Below are positions 1-8,452 of a stretch of 64,000 bases of DNA, piece after piece. The DNA is taken from positions 992,001 to 1,056,000 of the forward strand of contig OZ244817.1 of assembly GCA_965220305.1 (NCBI GenBank). The letters are read 5' to 3'. Origin of the DNA: G965220305 sp965220305 (GTDB lineage Bacteria; Chloroflexota; Dehalococcoidia; Lucifugimonadales; UBA3495). Every line of letters begins with the position of its first letter. The first letter of the stretch is position 1. A program made the translations under genes and the position numbers. The notes below the pieces were generated by a model. It was not told the origin of the DNA, did not search any database, and saw only the letters and a program-made list of their open reading frames with translations.

Positions 1-5
1 GGAGG

Positions 6-281
6 ATGAGGAACTTCTCCTACCGGCTGGATGAGACAAGCATACGGGCTTGCCACGAAGGGAGCGCCACACCACCCGGCCGCACCCAGGGCCAAGGGGA
101 CGAGTGCGCCTGCGCGGCGTACGCCGGGACCGACCAGGCAACCGCACAGGTACAGGAGACCCCCAGGGAAGTCTGCGAAGCCCTGGGCATCCTGGTCACC
201 AAGGGACAGATGCTACGCAGGTTTGCCATGGAACACGGGATCCCGCTCGAGGACGCGCACACGCCGGAAGATCGGACCTGA
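6..281 (+). CDS. Hypothetical protein, possibly the 3' part of a longer gene
   Basis: An open frame of 91 codons reaches the window edge region and ends at a TGA. The C-terminal third (PREVCEALGIL...) reads like an ordinary soluble helical protein. The first ATG sits directly after a GGAGG, which is too close for that site to serve it, so the true start may lie upstream of the window. I recognise no family. It lies 53 bases before the next gene on the same strand and is probably co-transcribed with it. Confidence is low because of its length and position at the edge. Confidence 0.35.
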   Translation: MRNFSYRLDETSIRACHEGSATPPGRTQGQGDECACAAYAGTDQATAQVQETPREVCEALGILVTKGQMLRRFAMEHGIPLEDAHTPEDRT

Positions 282-334
282 CGAACACAAGGGAGACTCA
301 CCGGAACACAACGAATGAGAAAAAGGAGAGACCC

Positions 335-1650
335 ATGAACCTCAAGACCCTCAGGCTGCTGCAGCACAACAACGCCCCGCTGATCATCACCGTGGCGGAA
401 AAGGGGAAGCAAGCAATGATCTCCAGGGACGGAGTCACCGTTGAGGAGGAAAACCGGGGCATCTTCAAACACCTCAAGGACGCCCTGGCCTTCTACCCGG
501 AGGAAGTGTGGATCAACGGGGAGAAGATGGAAACCACCCAGTGGCCCGGTCTAGCCCAAGTGAAGATTATGGAGCAGGACGAAGACGGCTGGGAGAGGAA
601 CAACAACAGGGGAGTCACCCTAGGAGCCCCAGTCCCCGCCACAGGATTCAACGCCATCATCGGAGGCGTGATGACCTGGGTGAACCTTACGGACTGGCAG
701 AGGGAAGAGACGAGAACCCAATACTTCACCCCCCAAGAGGACAGCGCTCTGAAGCACCACGTTCCCCTGCAGATTGTTACCCTGACCGCCTTCATCGAGA
801 TCAAAGCCTGGGAGATCGATGAGATTGAAAACCCAGACGGAAAATCCCACCTGACCATTCCAAAGGGATCTGACCTAGAGGCAGCCGTCATGGCCCGGGC
901 CCAGGAGATGATCGAGAGGACGGGAGCCCGCGAGGAACTACCCAAACCCTACGGGGGCAAGGCCTACGCCAGGCCGATGACGGGACCCCGGGGAGCCGAG
1001 CATTTCGCCGCGCCCTACCCCATAGGGGTGATGGGAACTCCCATCTCCTCCTGGATGACGACTGGGATGCCATCGACAACGCCGAGTTCACCAGCATCGT
1101 GGAGAACCTCTACGGCAGCGATGCGAAGCTCGTGCCGGTGATGGAGGGACCCACAAGCCTGATGGGAGGCATGACCATACCGGAGGTAGGAGACGAAACC
1201 GTCAAGGTAGAGCACGTGACCTTCGAGATTGAGAACCACCCCGGCTGCGGGGCGCAGGCCAAGAGCATCAGCATGATGATGGAACTGGAGAAAGGCCGGA
1301 TATTCCGACACTCCTGCAACTTCCACATCCTGGGAAGCTGCGAGAGCGAAGCGGAGGTGAAGATCATCCCCGGAGAGATCGACAAGGACCGGCTCACTGA
1401 CATGCTCTTCCAGGCCTTTTGGCTGCAGACGGAATGGAGCTCCTGGGACGACGTGAAATACCAACGGGACGAACTCAACGAACGAATGCGCTCCCTGGCA
1501 ATGCACACCATGGGAGAAACCAGGGAAGCGGTGACCCGGGAATTCCAGAGGATGCTGGAACGGTTCCACACCATTGTACCCCTACCCTCAGAGGAGAAGA
1601 TCAGCGTGACCAGCCAGGACGGACGACTGCAGTTCACGCTGAACCCGTAG
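335..1650 (+). pseudogene. 438-residue-family protein, copy A, frameshifted
   Basis: This gene starts at ATG 335 after a GGAG site (325-328) and would be about 438 residues. It is a paralogue of the gene at 4322-5638. Both share the block YP(R/E)EVWINGEK(L/M)ET near residues 65-80, the block (L/M)PKPY(E/G)G(R/K)AYA near 210, and the C-terminal SxTSxDGRxxxTLNP. The frame breaks between about 1035 and 1055. Upstream it reads up to VMGTPISS, and the matching continuation (DNAEFTSIVENLYGSDAKLVPV) is in another frame. A single-base indel explains this. No known domain is recognised. Function is unknown; its place in a plasmid-like operon suggests an element-maintenance role only by association. 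Confidence 0.75.
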
Positions 1651-1660
1651 GCCGCCTCGG

Positions 1661-1700
1661 CGCGCCGGGGCCCGGGAGGCGAAAGAGCGGCCCCGGCGCG
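1661..1700. other. Perfect 12-bp GC-rich stem-loop
   Basis: CGCGCCGGGGCC (1661-1672) pairs perfectly with GGCCCCGGCGCG (1689-1700) across a 16-base loop. It lies in the 62-bp gap between the frameshifted gene and the pentapeptide gene, just 5' of that gene's GGGAGG site. There is no T run after it, so it is not a canonical intrinsic terminator. It may act as an mRNA processing or stability hairpin, or mask the ribosome binding site. Confidence 0.6.
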
Positions 1701-1712
1701 GGAGGAACAGAG

Positions 1713-2354
1713 ATGAACCAGATAAGAGAAATGATCGAAATGGTACGGGAGGAAGTGACGGCTCCCGGCATCAACCAGCGAAGAGGCAACTGGAACGAGC
1801 AGGGGGACTGCTGCATGGGGTCGAGGATCGGCCACGCACTGGGGCTGAAGCCCGGGTTCTTCTACATGGAGGGCGTCGACGAATGGGCCCGGCGGATGGG
1901 GCTGAACCGGGCGCAGGTGATCGCGATGCTGCAGGACGCCGGGGCGGGACACGACCCCCTGGGGCCCGATAGGTGGCCGGAATGCCCTGAAGCGGTATGG
2001 AGAAAACTGGCGGAAATCCAGTCGCCGCCCATCCTCTCCGGGAGGGACCTGAGCCGGCTGAACCTGGCCGGGGCGGACCTGGCCGGCATGGACCTCCAGC
2101 AAATCCGGCTGGATAGGTGCAACCTGCGGGATGCTCGGCTGGACAACGCAGACCTGAGCTTCAGCCGGATGCGGGAGGCAAACCTGAGAAACGCCAGCAT
2201 CCGGTGCGTCAACCTGGCCGGGGCCGACCTGACGAAGTCCAACCTGCGGGGAACCCGGCTGGACCGGGCCAGCCTGGCGATGGCGAAGCTGAAACAGACC
2301 CAGCTGGGCGGAAAAACCCAGCCTGACGTAAGGCGGAACAAACGGAGGGGTTGA
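1713..2354 (+). CDS. Pentapeptide-repeat protein
   Basis: This 213-residue protein starts at ATG 1713, preceded by GGAGG. Residues 1-105 form a non-repeat domain of unknown family (MNQIREMIEMVREEV...). Residues about 108-200 are tandem A(D/N)Lxx-type pentapeptides such as LAGADLAGMDLQQIRL and NLAGADLTKSNLRGTRL, which fold as a right-handed quadrilateral beta helix. Members of this superfamily can mimic DNA (for example Qnr/MfpA protecting gyrase), but nothing here shows that activity. The stop overlaps the start region of the clamp gene that follows, so the two are probably translationally coupled. Confidence 0.85.
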   Translation: MNQIREMIEMVREEVTAPGINQRRGNWNEQGDCCMGSRIGHALGLKPGFFYMEGVDEWARRMGLNRAQVIAMLQDAGAGHDPLGPDRWPECPEAVWRKLAEIQSPPILSGRDLSRLNLAGADLAGMDLQQIRLDRCNLRDARLDNADLSFSRMREANLRNASIRCVNLAGADLTKSNLRGTRLDRASLAMAKLKQTQLGGKTQPDVRRNKRRG

Positions 2355-2356
2355 GA

Positions 2357-3514
2357 ATGAAGGCAAAATGCCTGCAAGGGACCATCCACCGGGCGTTGCA
2401 GATAACCAGCCGGGTCACGCCGGGGAGGACATCGCTGCCCATCATCCAGAACACGCTGATCCAAGCCGAGGGAGAGATGCTCCACCTGGTGGCGACCAAC
2501 CTGGAGATGACGGTGCGGATGTCCCTACCGGCAACCATTGAACGGGAGGGATCCCTGGCCGTGCCCAACCAGCTGCTGGGCGACTTCATCAGCGCGCTGC
2601 CCCGGGAGGTGATGGAGCTGGAACAGCCGGAGAACACCACCCTGATGCAGCTGACGTGCGGCCTGGCCAAGGCGAATATCAACAGCGCCAACGCCAGCCT
2701 CTTCCCACCCTCCCCGGAGGTAGGCAACAGCGCCAGCGCCACCCTGACCGCCGAGGAATTCAAAAAAGCGGTGGGACGAGTGGCATTCTGCGCGGCGTCG
2801 GACAACGGCCGGCCGGTGCTGACCGGGATACTGATGCATCTGGAGGATGCGCAGTTGACCACCGTGGGGGCCGACGGATTCCGGATAGCAATCCAGCAGA
2901 CGACCCTGGAGACGCCCTCGGAGGACAGCGCCAGGGTGGTGGTGCCAGCCCGGATCCTGAACGAGGTGCAGCGGATCGTCAGCAACAACGGGGAACAGGT
3001 GGAGATCGTCATACCGGCGGACAGGAAGCACATTCGTTTCCGGATCGGGTCCGAGGAACCGCAGAGCACGGACATCGAGGTGATCTCCCAACTGCTGGTT
3101 GATTCCTACCCCGACTACCAGGCCCTGATACCGGAGAATATGCCGAACCAGGCAGTATTCATCCTGCACGATCTGCAGGGAGCCGTCCGGCAGGCGGCGC
3201 TGTTCGCCCGGGATGACCAGCACACGGTGAGGTTCGACATGGGCCGGGAAAACGGCAAGGACCGGGCAGTTATATCCAGCGAGTCCAAGGAACTGGGCAA
3301 CAACCGGGCGGAGCTGCCGATCAACGACATGCTGGGAAGCAGCATCGTCATCGCCTTCAACAACAAGTTCATCCAAGAGGCGCTGAGCAACCTGAACTCC
3401 AAGAAGGTCAGGCTGGAAACCAACAACCGGACAACGCCGGTGAAGATGATGGTGCCGGAGGAGGACGACTACGTTCACGTGATGATGCCGATACTGACCC
3501 TGGGGCTCCAGTGA
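2357..3514 (+). CDS. dnaN: DNA polymerase III beta sliding clamp
   Basis: This 385-residue protein has the length and three-domain order of bacterial DnaN. Features are an N-terminal MKAKCLQGTIHRALQ helix, PIIQNTLIQAEGEMLHLVATNLEM, the second-domain NGRPVLTGILMHLE, and a C terminus ending VMMPILTL, like the usual VMP(I/M)RL tail. The clamp tethers polymerase and repair enzymes to DNA. ATG 2357 is six bases after a GGAGGGG and is preferred over TTG 2351. A clamp on a mobile element points to partly independent replication; the glycosylase at 14795 ends in a clamp-binding-like motif. The frame is intact, and the stop overlaps the GTG start of the nuclease downstream. Confidence 0.93.
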   Translation: MKAKCLQGTIHRALQITSRVTPGRTSLPIIQNTLIQAEGEMLHLVATNLEMTVRMSLPATIEREGSLAVPNQLLGDFISALPREVMELEQPENTTLMQLTCGLAKANINSANASLFPPSPEVGNSASATLTAEEFKKAVGRVAFCAASDNGRPVLTGILMHLEDAQLTTVGADGFRIAIQQTTLETPSEDSARVVVPARILNEVQRIVSNNGEQVEIVIPADRKHIRFRIGSEEPQSTDIEVISQLLVDSYPDYQALIPENMPNQAVFILHDLQGAVRQAALFARDDQHTVRFDMGRENGKDRAVISSESKELGNNRAELPINDMLGSSIVIAFNNKFIQEALSNLNSKKVRLETNNRTTPVKMMVPEEDDYVHVMMPILTLGLQ

Positions 3515-3954
3515 ACCTCATAACGGAAGACCAACTCCAGAACACGCTGGTGGAAACCTGCCGGGCCAACCGGCGAAAGGTCTTCCACACCAGGGATTCC
3601 CGGAAGCAGGTACGGGGACCGGACGGGTATGAAATGGTGGGGGACACCCTGACCCGGGGATACCCGGACCTGACCATCGGGGGACGCGAGGACGCCATCT
3701 GGGCCGAGCTGAAGAGCGCGACGGGCCGGCTGGACCAGGAACAGGTGGAGTGGCTGGACAATCTCCCAGCCCACCAGTCCCACGTCTGGCAGCCAAGCGA
3801 CCTGGAGGAAGCCATGAGGATCATCGCCTCGGGGCATCCCGGCGGGGAAACCCGCTGCCGGACCTGCTGGACCTGCAGCCGGGAGGAGATACTGCGGCGG
3901 GTGGGGATGAGAAAGCGCCGCCCCAAAGGGGAAACCCCCCGCCGCAGGAGATAG
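3511..3954 (+). CDS. VRR-NUC domain nuclease
   Basis: This 147-residue protein starts at GTG 3511, overlapping the clamp stop by four bases. It shows the VRR-NUC pattern of the PD-(D/E)xK superfamily: GYPDLTI near residue 50, then AELKSATGRLDQEQVEWL, then a final strand HVWQPSDLEEA. Acidic Asp in PDL and the ELK pair are the expected metal-binding residues. Stand-alone VRR-NUC proteins occur in phages and plasmids and resemble Holliday-junction resolvases. The tail (about 100-147) is basic with three cysteines (CRTCWTC) and could bind DNA or zinc. The coupling to dnaN suggests a replication or recombination role. Confidence 0.82.
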   Translation: MNLITEDQLQNTLVETCRANRRKVFHTRDSRKQVRGPDGYEMVGDTLTRGYPDLTIGGREDAIWAELKSATGRLDQEQVEWLDNLPAHQSHVWQPSDLEEAMRIIASGHPGGETRCRTCWTCSREEILRRVGMRKRRPKGETPRRRR

Positions 3955-3987
3955 AGAAACAACCGGAAAGACACAGGAGAAAAGCTA

Positions 3988-4299
3988 ATGACGCAACAGA
4001 ACGGGGAATCCCTGCTGGACCGAACGGTATCGGAGGAGACCTTCGCCATCGTCTCACCGGTGCTGGTGGACCCCAGGGAGGAATCCGAGTGGCTCCTCTC
4101 CGATGGACAGAAAGTCTTCCCCGTGGTTATCAAGGACCAGGAATTTCTGGACGCGGTGCAGAACGGGGGTGTCACATTCGTCGCCGGGAGCAGCATCCTG
4201 GCTGAGCTTGAAGTCAGCCAATGGCTGACCCCGGAGGGAGTCCGGTCCGAATACCGGGTGAAACGGGTCATCAGGGTGACGGACCCCCGGAGCCAATAG
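3988..4299 (+). CDS. Hypothetical 103-residue plasmid-type protein
   Basis: ATG 3988 follows AGGAGA at good spacing. The frame is intact and ends 22 bases before the next gene. The C-terminal half (GVTFVAGSSILAELEVSQWLTPEGVRSEYRVKRV) is a compact beta-rich stretch of a kind I have seen in conserved plasmid and phage proteins of unknown function. There are no membrane segments or cysteine motifs. The function is unknown; it sits in the same operon as the clamp and nuclease. Confidence 0.65.
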   Translation: MTQQNGESLLDRTVSEETFAIVSPVLVDPREESEWLLSDGQKVFPVVIKDQEFLDAVQNGGVTFVAGSSILAELEVSQWLTPEGVRSEYRVKRVIRVTDPRSQ

Positions 4300-4321
4300 A
4301 CCCAAGAGAAGGAGCGGAGAA

Positions 4322-5638
4322 TTGAAGCTGGAAGCGCTAAAGATTATGGCCGACAACGGCAGGCCAATGGACCTGAGGCTGGAAATCAGGGACGGCCAGT
4401 CCTTCATAAGCCGGGACGGCGGCCCGGAGGCCGCCTACGAACGCTGGTCACCCCTGGAAACACTGCAACGCCAGCTGGCCAACTACCCCCGGGAGGTGTG
4501 GATCAACGGCGAGAAGCTGGAGACAGCGCCGAGACCCACCCTGGCGGAGGTCAGTATCCTGGAACCCACCGGGAGGAACATGTCCAGCGACATGGACCAC
4601 AAAATCGACTTGGGAGAGCCCGAAAAGAGCAGGGCCTTCAACGCCAACATCGGGGGAGTCTGGACCACGGTGAACCAGAAGCCCCAGGCGAGAAACAAGG
4701 CCGCTCGGACCTACTTCTCCCCAATTCCGGGGGAGGCCCAGCACCACCGGCTGCTCGCGATGGTGACAATGGTCACCCACATGGAGATAGAGTCCGACGA
4801 GATCGGGATGCTGAAAGACACCGGGAACGGGATGGGGATGGAGATTGAGCCCGACCCGGAGCTGGAGCGGAGGATTGAGGAACGCCTGGAGGCAATGCTG
4901 CACCGCACAATGTGTCACCCGGCAATGCCGAAGCCCTACGAGGGCAGGGCCTACGCCTGCCCGCTGGTCGGCCAATACGGGTCGGAGCAGTACACCGTGG
5001 AGGCGCCGGTGGCGGTACTGGGGACCCCGGTAGTAATCGAACAGTACAACCGGGAGATGACCAACGGGGAGTTCATCTCCATCGTGGAGGCGCTGTACGA
5101 GAGCGACTCCAAGATGGTCCCGGTGAACGAAATGAAGAGGTGGGTCCACTCCACCCTGATACCCGGCGCAGCGGAAGACGTGGCTGTGATAACGGCCGCC
5201 GCGCCGGTGTACAAACCCGAGGGAGCAGAGCAACCCACCGGCATCACCGTGGCGATGAAGCTGGAAGACGAGGGACTGGAGCTGCAGGTCCCCGCGAGGT
5301 TCTGGATTACCGGCAGCCCGGGGGACGACCTGGAGGTGAAGGTGGCGCCGGGAAGCATCACCCAGGAGGAACTCGGGGACATCCTGATGCGGGTCTCCTG
5401 GAGCGAGTCCGAGTACAGTTCGTCGGAGCAGAAGGAGTACGAAAGGGAACAGATGGAGGAGAAACTCCACAACCTGGCGGGCCACCACCTGGGAAGCTCC
5501 CGCGCCGCGGTGCTGCAGGAACTCCAGTGGGCCGCGGACCGGTTCGACTCCTGGACGCCCCTGCCCAACGAGGCGATGTCGGCCACCAGCCGGGACGGCC
5601 GCATCACCGTCACGCTGAACCCCAGAGCGGAGAAGTAG
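4322..5638 (+). CDS. 438-residue-family protein, copy B, intact paralogue
   Basis: This gene starts with TTG 4322, supported by GGAG at 4311 and by alignment of MKLEALKIM with MNLKTLRLL of copy A. Copy B is full length. Shared blocks with copy A are NYPREVWINGEKLET, MPKPYEGRAYA, the EFISIVEALYESDSKMVPV segment and the C-terminal SATSRDGRITVTLNP. There is no signal peptide or membrane helix, and I recognise no catalytic motif. It is rich in beta-strand patterns and acidic. Copies A and B flank dnaN and the nuclease, which indicates an old duplication within the element. The product may be a structural or nucleoid-type protein, but that is speculation. Confidence 0.8.
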   Translation: MKLEALKIMADNGRPMDLRLEIRDGQSFISRDGGPEAAYERWSPLETLQRQLANYPREVWINGEKLETAPRPTLAEVSILEPTGRNMSSDMDHKIDLGEPEKSRAFNANIGGVWTTVNQKPQARNKAARTYFSPIPGEAQHHRLLAMVTMVTHMEIESDEIGMLKDTGNGMGMEIEPDPELERRIEERLEAMLHRTMCHPAMPKPYEGRAYACPLVGQYGSEQYTVEAPVAVLGTPVVIEQYNREMTNGEFISIVEALYESDSKMVPVNEMKRWVHSTLIPGAAEDVAVITAAAPVYKPEGAEQPTGITVAMKLEDEGLELQVPARFWITGSPGDDLEVKVAPGSITQEELGDILMRVSWSESEYSSSEQKEYEREQMEEKLHNLAGHHLGSSRAAVLQELQWAADRFDSWTPLPNEAMSATSRDGRITVTLNPRAEK

Positions 5639-5642
5639 GGAG

Positions 5643-5843
5643 ATGAGCCAGCTCCCCGACAACATGCAAAACACCCAGGGGGCGGTCTACGTGGTTACCC
5701 ACGCGAAGGAATTCAACCGAGAGCAGTGGACTGCCGCCGCCATCTCCTGCCTGGTGGGGGAACAAGGCGATGAGGCGAGGGAGATGGTGCGGATCATAGC
5801 CCGGAAGTGCGGGGTCACCATCCCCCCGGAGAGCGGAGGTTGA
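5643..5843 (+). CDS. Small hypothetical protein
   Basis: This 66-residue frame starts at ATG 5643, two bases after the GGGAG that follows the copy B stop. The sequence is amphipathic and helical (NREQWTAAAISCLVGEQGDEAREMVRIIARK). No family is recognised. Its tight spacing to the upstream gene supports co-expression. Confidence 0.5.
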   Translation: MSQLPDNMQNTQGAVYVVTHAKEFNREQWTAAAISCLVGEQGDEAREMVRIIARKCGVTIPPESGG

Positions 5844-6001
5844 TGAAAAACGGAGAACCCAGGAGATGGAGAGCCCACTTCGGCCACGGGGGTCAGCCTT
5901 CCCCCACCTGGGAATCAGCGACGGCTGGAACCAAGGATATGTCGGCGCCGAGGAGACGGCTTCCAGCGCATCATGCACCGGTGACCTGAGGGAAGAAACC
6001 C

Positions 6002-6142
6002 CTGACCCCTCCCCCCAGGGAGCGCAACCCCCTCATTGGCATGCCAGATCTCCAGATACCGGTCAGCGACACCCGGGGCTGCCGGCAATCAGGCAACTCG
6101 GTGGCGCCGCCGCTGGTGGAGGACCCAGCCGCCCACATCATG
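6002..6142 (+). pseudogene. C-terminal remnant of a cytosine-C5 DNA methyltransferase
   Basis: Frame 2 in this stretch reads LTPPPRERNPLIGMPD, then IPVSDTRGCRQSGNSVAPPLVED. This matches the conserved end of Dcm-type enzymes: LTPRECxRLMGFPD, then the motif IX/X region PVSDTQAYRQxGNSVVxPVVE. A stop codon lies just upstream at the frame's PVT*, and motifs I, IV (PCQ) and VI are not found nearby. Only the tail of the enzyme therefore survives. It continues in frame into the following membrane protein gene, suggesting a deletion fused the two. The family assignment is fairly secure; activity is impossible. Confidence 0.6.
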
Positions 6143-6157
6143 GGGTATGAAGAAGGA

Positions 6158-6709
6158 ATGAACAAAATCCGCAGGAAAATCCGGATAGAACTCCACAACA
6201 CCTGGAACGGAACAGCAGTGGCACCAGCCCTGATGGCCGCCTTAACCGGTTTCGCAGCGACAGTGGCAGTGGCAATGACCGTCATCGCTAAGGTGGACAT
6301 CGCAATGGACAACCCCCGAAACACAGCCCGGTCGCACGTCGAGGAGAACCTTCAGGAGATCACAGAACTGGTGGACCAAGCCCTGTCCCAACAGCCGGGA
6401 AACCAGGATAAACCCATAGGGAAGGAAGCCCCCAGGATAACCTGCTGGGAAGAGAACGACCCGTCGGGAAAGCCCTTAGAGAGGTACATCGTGCAGGTCT
6501 GCCGGCTCAGCTTCGAGAGAAACCAGGCCCGGACCCAAGCCGACTATGTGATCGTGATGGAAGACAGATACAAGGACATCAATTGGGGGGCGTTGACCAG
6601 CCTGGAGAACTTCCCGATAGCCGACGCCTACCTGAAAGCGGGATCGGTGAAGGCCAACGGCGCAGGAGGCAACCTGCGGCTGAAGCAAAAGGAGGACCAG
6701 ATGGAATGA
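6158..6709 (+). CDS. Hypothetical single-pass membrane protein
   Basis: This protein is about 183 residues from ATG 6158 (ATG 6140 in the same frame is an alternative). Residues about 15-45 (GTAVAPALMAALTGFAATVAVAMTVIAKV) form one membrane helix after a basic N terminus, giving a membrane-anchored protein with a soluble C-terminal domain. No family is recognised. The start is uncertain because the frame is open upstream into a methyltransferase remnant. It overlaps the next gene by four bases (6706-6709). Confidence 0.5.
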   Translation: MNKIRRKIRIELHNTWNGTAVAPALMAALTGFAATVAVAMTVIAKVDIAMDNPRNTARSHVEENLQEITELVDQALSQQPGNQDKPIGKEAPRITCWEENDPSGKPLERYIVQVCRLSFERNQARTQADYVIVMEDRYKDINWGALTSLENFPIADAYLKAGSVKANGAGGNLRLKQKEDQME

Positions 6710-6993
6710 ACGGAGATGAAGAGGGCAGGATCCCAAGAGCGCACTTCCGGTGCGCCAACCCAGGACGCCGGGAATAGACCTTCCAACCGGCGGTGCACCT
6801 CTTCAGGTTCAACGAGCGGATTCCCGCGGGAGGCGGCGCCGACTGGCCGGCAGACTACTACTGCCGCGCCTGTCTGCGGGACAAGCTGAGGGTGGACCCC
6901 GACAACAGGCCCAGCCTGAGCGAGGAACTGGGACGGGAGGTGAAACAGCGCCTGAAGTTGGGTGACGCACTGAGAGAAGCCGGACTTCTCTGA
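6706..6993 (+). pseudogene. Small zinc-ribbon-like protein, paralogue 1, in-frame TAG
   Basis: ATG 6706 opens MNGDEEGRIPRAHFRCANPGRRE, then TAG at 6775-6777, then the frame continues through HLFRFNERIPAGGGADWPADYYCRACLRDKL to 6993. Both halves match the intact paralogue at 7699 in order: RIPEPRFLCE, then IHFR, then FFCRDCIEAFG. The stop is therefore a nonsense change inside one gene. A CRAC motif plus the upstream FRC cysteine could bind zinc. TAG is used as a true terminator by several neighbours, so recoding is unlikely. A downstream restart at GTG 6793 is possible. Confidence 0.6.
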
Positions 6994-7144
6994 GCCGGCG
7001 GCAGGACCCCCAGCGCCCCCTCCAATCCCGCAGTCTCCAACACCCGGGCCCACCGGAAGTTGGGGCACACCCGCCGCCGTCGGTGGAGAGTCCGGCGGCG
7101 TACATCAGGGCCGGAGAAGGGGGCTGGAATCAGCCCTCCGGAGG

Positions 7145-7573
7145 ATGAAAGACATGGAACTCATGACGGAAGAACTGCGGGAGGAGCTTCTCGGGAACTG
7201 GGGCCAACCCGACAGCGAGACCAAGCCGGCGCTGAAGATCTTCTCCCCCATCGGGGCAGCCACCTGGCTGATCCACTCGATGGACCCCAGGGACAACGAC
7301 CGGCTCTACGGCCTGTGCGACCTGGGGTACGACAGCCCGGAGTTGGGGCAGGTCAGCCTGTCGGAACTCCAGAAAATCCGTATCCCGCTGCAGGCAATGC
7401 CCGGCGTGACCCTGGGAGACCTGGGGTTGGAACGGGACCTGTACTTCGAGCCGCAGAACACCATGGCAGTATACACCGAAGCGGCTCGATGGAATGGAAG
7501 AATCACCGAAGAGCAGGAACACCTGGAAGCCGCCGCCCAGAGGGTGGCAACACTCCCCAGACCGGCGGACTGA
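7145..7573 (+). CDS. DUF2958 family protein
   Basis: This protein is about 139-142 residues and closely matches the DUF2958 pattern: MTEELREELLGN at the start, KIFSPIGAATWLIHSMDP, then LYGLCDLGYDSPELGQVSLSEL and a final LERDLYFEP. The family is common on plasmids and integrative elements and its function is not known. GGAGG at 7140-7144 best serves the second in-frame ATG (7154) rather than the first (7145). The frame is intact. It lies between two zinc-ribbon paralogues. Confidence 0.85.
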   Translation: MKDMELMTEELREELLGNWGQPDSETKPALKIFSPIGAATWLIHSMDPRDNDRLYGLCDLGYDSPELGQVSLSELQKIRIPLQAMPGVTLGDLGLERDLYFEPQNTMAVYTEAARWNGRITEEQEHLEAAAQRVATLPRPAD

Positions 7574-7698
7574 CCGAGCGCCGTCGCCGTCAACCGAAGA
7601 AGGGATCCCCAAGCGGGCCGCTTCCTCCATCCCGAAGTTGGAGGGGCGGCCCGACATTTTGCGCCCCAGGCAGGGAAAAACCAACACCGGAGATAGAG

Positions 7699-8028
7699 AT
7701 GACCAGGAAAACGAACGTGCTGGCAATGCGCATACCGGAGCCGCGATTCCTCTGCGAGGGCGTGGAGTTCGGAGCCGCGGCAACTGCAGAAATCCACTTC
7801 CGGCTCCACGACGAGGGCTACCGGTCCCCGGCGGACCTCTACTACGACGAACTGGTGGAAAAGGAGACCGAGACGGAGTGGCGCGGTTTCTTCTGCCGGG
7901 ACTGCATCGAGGCCTTCGGTCGGAAGACCGCCAACAAGACGACGCTGAAGCAGGCCATCAGGGAGCAGATGGAGGAACAGTTGCGGAAGGCAGCCGTGGA
8001 GACGGCCCGGCTGATGCACTGCGGGTAG
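7699..8028 (+). CDS. Small zinc-ribbon-like protein, paralogue 2, intact
   Basis: This 109-residue protein starts at ATG 7699 after GGAGATAGAG. It contains RIPEPRFLCEG, EIHFRLHDEGYRSPADLYYDEL, then WRGFFCRDCIEAFGRK. Cysteines at CEG and CRDC, with His residues between, make a plausible zinc site. A charged helical tail follows. It is the only intact member of three tandem paralogues (6706, 7699, 8088). No known family is recognised. The module may be a recruitment or nucleic-acid-binding knuckle, but no function can be assigned. Confidence 0.65.
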   Translation: MTRKTNVLAMRIPEPRFLCEGVEFGAAATAEIHFRLHDEGYRSPADLYYDELVEKETETEWRGFFCRDCIEAFGRKTANKTTLKQAIREQMEEQLRKAAVETARLMHCG

Positions 8029-8087
8029 AAGAGGAAAGGGAAACAACTCCGTCAACGCCAACCCAAATCCTCCAGAAGGGGTGAGAG

Positions 8088-8452
8088 ATGCCCGGGACCA
8101 CCACCACCAAGGCAATCAACGCCGGGATACCCGAGGCCCGGTTCCAGTGCGAGGGAGCCGCGGGCGGACTCACAGCGGACCGGATGGACGCCATCCACTT
8201 CCGGGACGACACCGGCGGATACCGGCCGCCGTCGGAACTCTACCACGCCGAACCGGTGGAGTAGGAACCCAGTGAAACGGGTCCTTCTGCCAGGAATGCC
8301 TGGAGGCCTTCGGGAAGAAGCCGGGCAAGCGCCCGACCCTCCTCAAGGTGATTGGGGAACGGATTGAACAACACCAGAGGGAAGCCAACGACAAATTCAC
8401 CAAGGCGCTGCGGATGAAGCAGCGCCCGCAGGGAGGAAAGAGTCAAGAATGA
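8088..8452 (+). pseudogene. Small zinc-ribbon-like protein, paralogue 3, stop plus frameshift
   Basis: ATG 8088 gives AGIPEARFQCEG, AIHFRDDTGGYRPPSELYHAEPVE and then TAG at 8262-8264. The remainder, SFCQECLEAFGKKPGKRPTLLK to ALRMKQRPQGGKSQE, is in another frame and ends at 8452, overlapping the ligase start by ATGA. The two halves align end to end with the intact paralogue at 7699. The gene thus carries a nonsense codon and a frame change. The ATGA overlap shows it was once translationally coupled to ligA. Confidence 0.65.
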
